Positions 6,028 through 8,280 of a stretch of 8,280 nt of DNA are shown here, in pieces; positions within the stretch are counted from its first letter, which is position 1; each line of letters begins with the position of its first letter. The DNA lies in assembly GCA_905193995.1 (NCBI GenBank), contig CAJJQT010000074.1, positions 1 to 8,280 on the forward strand, read 5' to 3'. The position numbers and the translations under genes are program-made. Source of the stretch: an uncultured Porphyromonadaceae bacterium (GTDB lineage Bacteria; Bacteroidota; Bacteroidia; Bacteroidales; Muribaculaceae). The notes beneath the pieces were generated by a model. It made no database searches. It was not told the origin of the DNA and saw only the letters and a program-made list of their open reading frames with translations.

Positions 6028-7133
6028 CGGATGTGGCGGATAACGACCTTGGTGGCGCCGAAACCGTATTCGCGGAAAGATGCGTCGCTGACGTCGTGGC
6101 CCCTGTAGCGGTGGTTGAGTTCTTTCATCAGAGCCGCGCGGAGCACGCCTTCGCCCTTGCCGTGGATGAAGATTATGGTGCGGCCGGGATATTTCAGGTT
6201 CTCGTCCATGATGCGTCGGAAGGTATCGATCTGATAGTTGAGTATGTCGGATTTCGACATGCCGTCGGTGGTGTAGAGCAGCTCCGACGAGTGCAGGTCG
6301 ACTTCGAGGGGCACCGACAGGTCGGGCTTGACGGCCCGGCGCTCGACGGCGCGGGGGCTCCGGCGGTCGGCGGTCTGTTTTTCCGTAAGGGCGACTTTCA
6401 GGACCTCGGCGTGCGGGGGCTCCGGACGCCCTACGGTCTTGTCGTCGCGCACGATGTCGAGGGCTATCACCTTAGAGTCGAAGTACGGATTGACGTCGAA
6501 GCAGTGTAGCCGGGCGAACTTGGTGGCGTCGAGCCGCTGCTCGAAATCAACGGGCGCTTTGCGGGTGAACTCCCCCGGCCGCTTGAACGGCAGTGCCTCT
6601 ACGGAGATACGGTCGATGTCGGGCAGATCGTCTACGGTGAGCTCGAACAGAAACTCCTGCATCTGAGGTTCGATGACGCCGCCGAAGCGCAGCTGCCAGC
6701 TGTCGCTGTCGCGGCGCCGTGTGGCCACGGTCAGGTAGAGCCAGTAGTTGGAGTCGTTGACGAATGAGGCATCGAACGTGGTAGAGCTCAGCTTACGGAT
6801 GTCGGCCGGCTCGAAGCCCAGCACGAGGTTGAGTTTCTCGCCTTCGGGCGTTTCCTCCACAGCCGGCAGCGGTTCGGGCTCCGGCTGGAACGCCGGAGCC
6901 GCCTTGGACTCGGCTTTGGCGGCCGGGGTGCCCTCCCGCTTTGGCCGCAGCGCCTCGGGGACTTCTTTCTTGTAAAACGAGTCGCCCGAGGCGACTACCA
7001 CGCATTCGCGGGCGAGGACCGGCGTCTCGAAGCCGTCCTCGTCGACATAGGCCATCTGGCCGTCTATTTTTGTGACACGTCCGCCGCCCACGCTGTTGAG
7101 GTAGCGCACGGTGTCGCCGACTTTAAGTTGCAT
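6024..7133 (-). CDS. DUF2027-like/Smr-domain protein (MutS2-type C-terminal nuclease-like domain)
   Basis: The protein has 369 residues. The start at 7133 is supported by a consensus promoter ending 17 nt upstream. The N-terminal 50 residues (KVGDTVRYLNSVGGGRVTKI) look like a small beta-barrel. A proline/alanine-rich linker (about 66-95) leads to a beta-rich central domain (about 100-230). This architecture is known in Bacteroidetes as DUF2027 followed by Smr. The Smr domain occupies about 275-369 and has the two expected motifs: VDLH (278-281, in place of LDLHG) and HGKGEG (324-329). It ends with FGATKVVI (358-365). Smr domains occur in MutS2 and in RNA- or DNA-acting endonucleases, and the histidine and HGKGxG loop are intact here. 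No MutS ATPase is present. The cellular substrate is unknown. It is the first gene of a two-gene unit with the EFR1 gene. Confidence 0.9.
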   Translation of the reverse strand: MQLKVGDTVRYLNSVGGGRVTKIDGQMAYVDEDGFETPVLARECVVVASGDSFYKKEVPEALRPKREGTPAAKAESKAAPAFQPEPEPLPAVEETPEGEKLNLVLGFEPADIRKLSSTTFDASFVNDSNYWLYLTVATRRRDSDSWQLRFGGVIEPQMQEFLFELTVDDLPDIDRISVEALPFKRPGEFTRKAPVDFEQRLDATKFARLHCFDVNPYFDSKVIALDIVRDDKTVGRPEPPHAEVLKVALTEKQTADRRSPRAVERRAVKPDLSVPLEVDLHSSELLYTTDGMSKSDILNYQIDTFRRIMDENLKYPGRTIIFIHGKGEGVLRAALMKELNHRYRGHDVSDASFREYGFGATKVVIRHIR

Positions 7134-7150
7134 ATTTCCTGATTTTTTTG

Positions 7151-7181
7151 CAAAATTACGATTTTTCGTCCTAACGGCAAA
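7151..7181 (-). promoter_or_regulatory. Consensus Bacteroidetes promoter of the Smr/EFR1 unit
   Basis: TTTG (7181-7178) and TAATTTTG (7158-7151) on the minus strand are separated by 19 nt, matching both elements exactly. The -33 box lies within the last codons of the acyltransferase gene, whose stop is at 7173-7171. The predicted start near 7144 leaves a leader of only about 11 nt. Confidence 0.8.
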
Positions 7182-8211
7182 AATATCTGCGCCAGAGGGC
7201 GGCCGCCGGCCGCTCGAACCATCGGCTGACGGGATATGATGCAGCGATCGTCAGAAACAGCAGTATCCACACGAATACCTGATAGGTGACAGGTATGCCG
7301 AGCTTTTCGAGAAGCACGCGCAGATACTCGCCGGCCACTATGTGGATCATGTAGAAGCTGAAGCTGACGTTGCCGAAGCTGATCAGCGGCCGCAGGTGCA
7401 GCAGGCGTGTGAAGAGGCCGCCGCGGGCGTCGAGCACCGTGAACGTGCCGATCAGCAGCATCGACGGCATCCACCAGAGCGAGGTTGCTGAATACTGCGG
7501 CGGTATGTATGCATATATCATCAGCGCTCCTGCGAAGACGGCAATGGCGGCGCCTTCGGCCAGGGTGCGGACGGCCGCAGGCCTCGCGCGCAGATAGGCT
7601 ACGGCGCGCGAGTCACACCCCCGGCGCCATATCTGCCACAGAAACATGCCGAGCACGAAGTCGGTAAGACGCATCATCGGGTTGACGTAGATGAAGTTGT
7701 TGACCATGTGCTGCGTGAAATATACGGCGATAAAATATACTGTGAGCATGGCGCAGATTCCGGATGCAGTGCCGCGCAGGCCCAGGTGACCGGGCAGACG
7801 TACCAGAGGCGGGAACAGCAGGGAGGCAAAAAGCAATGCCGACAGGAACCACGAAATGCTGTTGCCGGAAAAATAGTAGGATGAGTCAGGTATCCAGGCC
7901 TGCAGGAGCAGAAGATTCGATACATCAGGAAGTATGTCGGCGGCGGTCAGCACGGGAAGCTGCACGGCGATGGCCGCAGCGAGACAGAGCACATGGAGGG
8001 GATAGATTTTGGACAGACGGTCGCACACGAACCGCCCGTATGAGATTTCACCGCGACAGATGCGGTCCTCAAAGCCGTTGCACAGTACAAATCCGCTAAG
8101 AATCAGGAAAAAGCTCACGCCGCAGTCGCCTCCGGCCTCGAAGCCGAAGAAGTGGTGGGCAAAGATGCCCAGGGCGAAAAGCCCGCGTAATGACTGCAGT
8201 GACCTGAACAT
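7171..8211 (-). CDS. Acyltransferase-3 family membrane protein (OafA/YrhL-like)
   Basis: This 346-residue, very hydrophobic protein has about ten predicted membrane segments. Motifs of the acyltransferase-3 family are present: LRGLFALGIFAHHFF (8-22) with the conserved LRG and a histidine pair, SGFVL (39-43), RLSKIYPLH (65-73) and NSISWFLSALLF (117-128). The C-terminal region has the FSFYMIHI segment and ends with WFERPAAALWRRYF, also family-typical. Members transfer acetyl or other acyl groups to extracytoplasmic sugars such as O-antigen, capsule or exopolysaccharide, acting in the inner membrane. The acceptor cannot be read from this window because no glycan-biosynthesis gene is adjacent. 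The length is ordinary for the family, with no added SGNH domain. The ATG at 8211-8209 lies 16 nt after a consensus promoter. No terminator follows; the next promoter overlaps its 3' end. Confidence 0.9.
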   Translation of the reverse strand: MFRSLQSLRGLFALGIFAHHFFGFEAGGDCGVSFFLILSGFVLCNGFEDRICRGEISYGRFVCDRLSKIYPLHVLCLAAAIAVQLPVLTAADILPDVSNLLLLQAWIPDSSYYFSGNSISWFLSALLFASLLFPPLVRLPGHLGLRGTASGICAMLTVYFIAVYFTQHMVNNFIYVNPMMRLTDFVLGMFLWQIWRRGCDSRAVAYLRARPAAVRTLAEGAAIAVFAGALMIYAYIPPQYSATSLWWMPSMLLIGTFTVLDARGGLFTRLLHLRPLISFGNVSFSFYMIHIVAGEYLRVLLEKLGIPVTYQVFVWILLFLTIAASYPVSRWFERPAAALWRRYFCR

Positions 8212-8227
8212 AGGCGGAATTTTTCCA

Positions 8228-8258
8228 CAAAGATAGCCATTATGGCCAAAACGTCAAA
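8228..8258 (-). promoter_or_regulatory. Consensus Bacteroidetes promoter of the acyltransferase gene
   Basis: TTTG (8258-8255) and TATCTTTG (8235-8228) on the minus strand are separated by 19 nt and match both elements exactly. The predicted start near 8221 gives a leader of about 10 nt. An 11-bp palindrome, GCCATTATGGC (8236-8246), abuts the -7 box inside the spacer and could be a regulator site. Confidence 0.78.
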
Positions 8259-8271
8259 TGCCCCGGCCTAT

Positions 8272-8278
8272 AAAAAAA
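8272..8278 (-). other. T-run at right edge, possible end of an upstream terminator
   Basis: Seven T residues on the minus strand sit just upstream of the acyltransferase promoter. The two terminators seen inside this window end in the same way, so this may be the U-tract of a terminator whose stem lies past the window edge. The stem itself is not visible. Confidence 0.3.
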
Positions 8279-8280
8279 GT

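Noticed and set aside
6024..7133. MutS2 mismatch/recombination protein
   Set aside because: Only the Smr domain is shared; there is no Walker A/B ATPase or MutS core.

Overview
The window looks like a chromosomal segment of a fairly GC-rich member of the Bacteroidota, most likely order Bacteroidales. Three observations point there. Three genes are preceded by perfect copies of the Bacteroidetes promoter (TTTG, 19 nt, TAnnTTTG) and no convincing Shine-Dalgarno sequences are seen. A PorT/PorP pair of the type IX secretion system (T9SS) is present, and that system is confined to this phylum. Several proteins belong to families common in gut and oral Bacteroidales: an Smr protein with a DUF2027-like front, an EFR1-type flavodoxin/ferredoxin and a secreted leucine-rich-repeat protein. 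A family or genus cannot be fixed from the sequence alone. All eight genes are on the minus strand, so transcription runs from high to low coordinates.

Layout in the direction of transcription: (1) 8211-7171, a multi-pass acyltransferase-3 family protein with its own consensus promoter. (2) 7133-6024, a DUF2027-like plus Smr-domain protein with its own consensus promoter, and 6027-5248, an EFR1-type protein, joined by a 4-nt ATGA start/stop overlap. (3) 5182-3587, an exported TPR protein with a consensus promoter and a strong intrinsic terminator. (4) 3355-2297, a secreted leucine-rich-repeat protein with a regular column of cysteines, preceded by a 9-bp tandem repeat array. (5) 2140-1556, rubrerythrin, ending in a strong intrinsic terminator. 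(6) 1454-732, PorT, and 727 to beyond position 1, PorP/SprF, separated by only 4 bp and probably the head of a T9SS operon that continues past the left edge.

The neighbourhood is a series of short transcription units, not one pathway. PorT and PorP belong functionally together. The Smr and EFR1 proteins are translationally coupled but have no obvious biochemical link. The LRR and TPR proteins are both exported. No RNA genes, CRISPR arrays, insertion sequences or phage genes are seen. The longest gene-free stretch is 3356-3586 (231 bp). I found no convincing new multi-gene system. The most unusual items are the cysteine-ladder LRR protein and the tandem array upstream of it, whose units each resemble a -7 promoter box.
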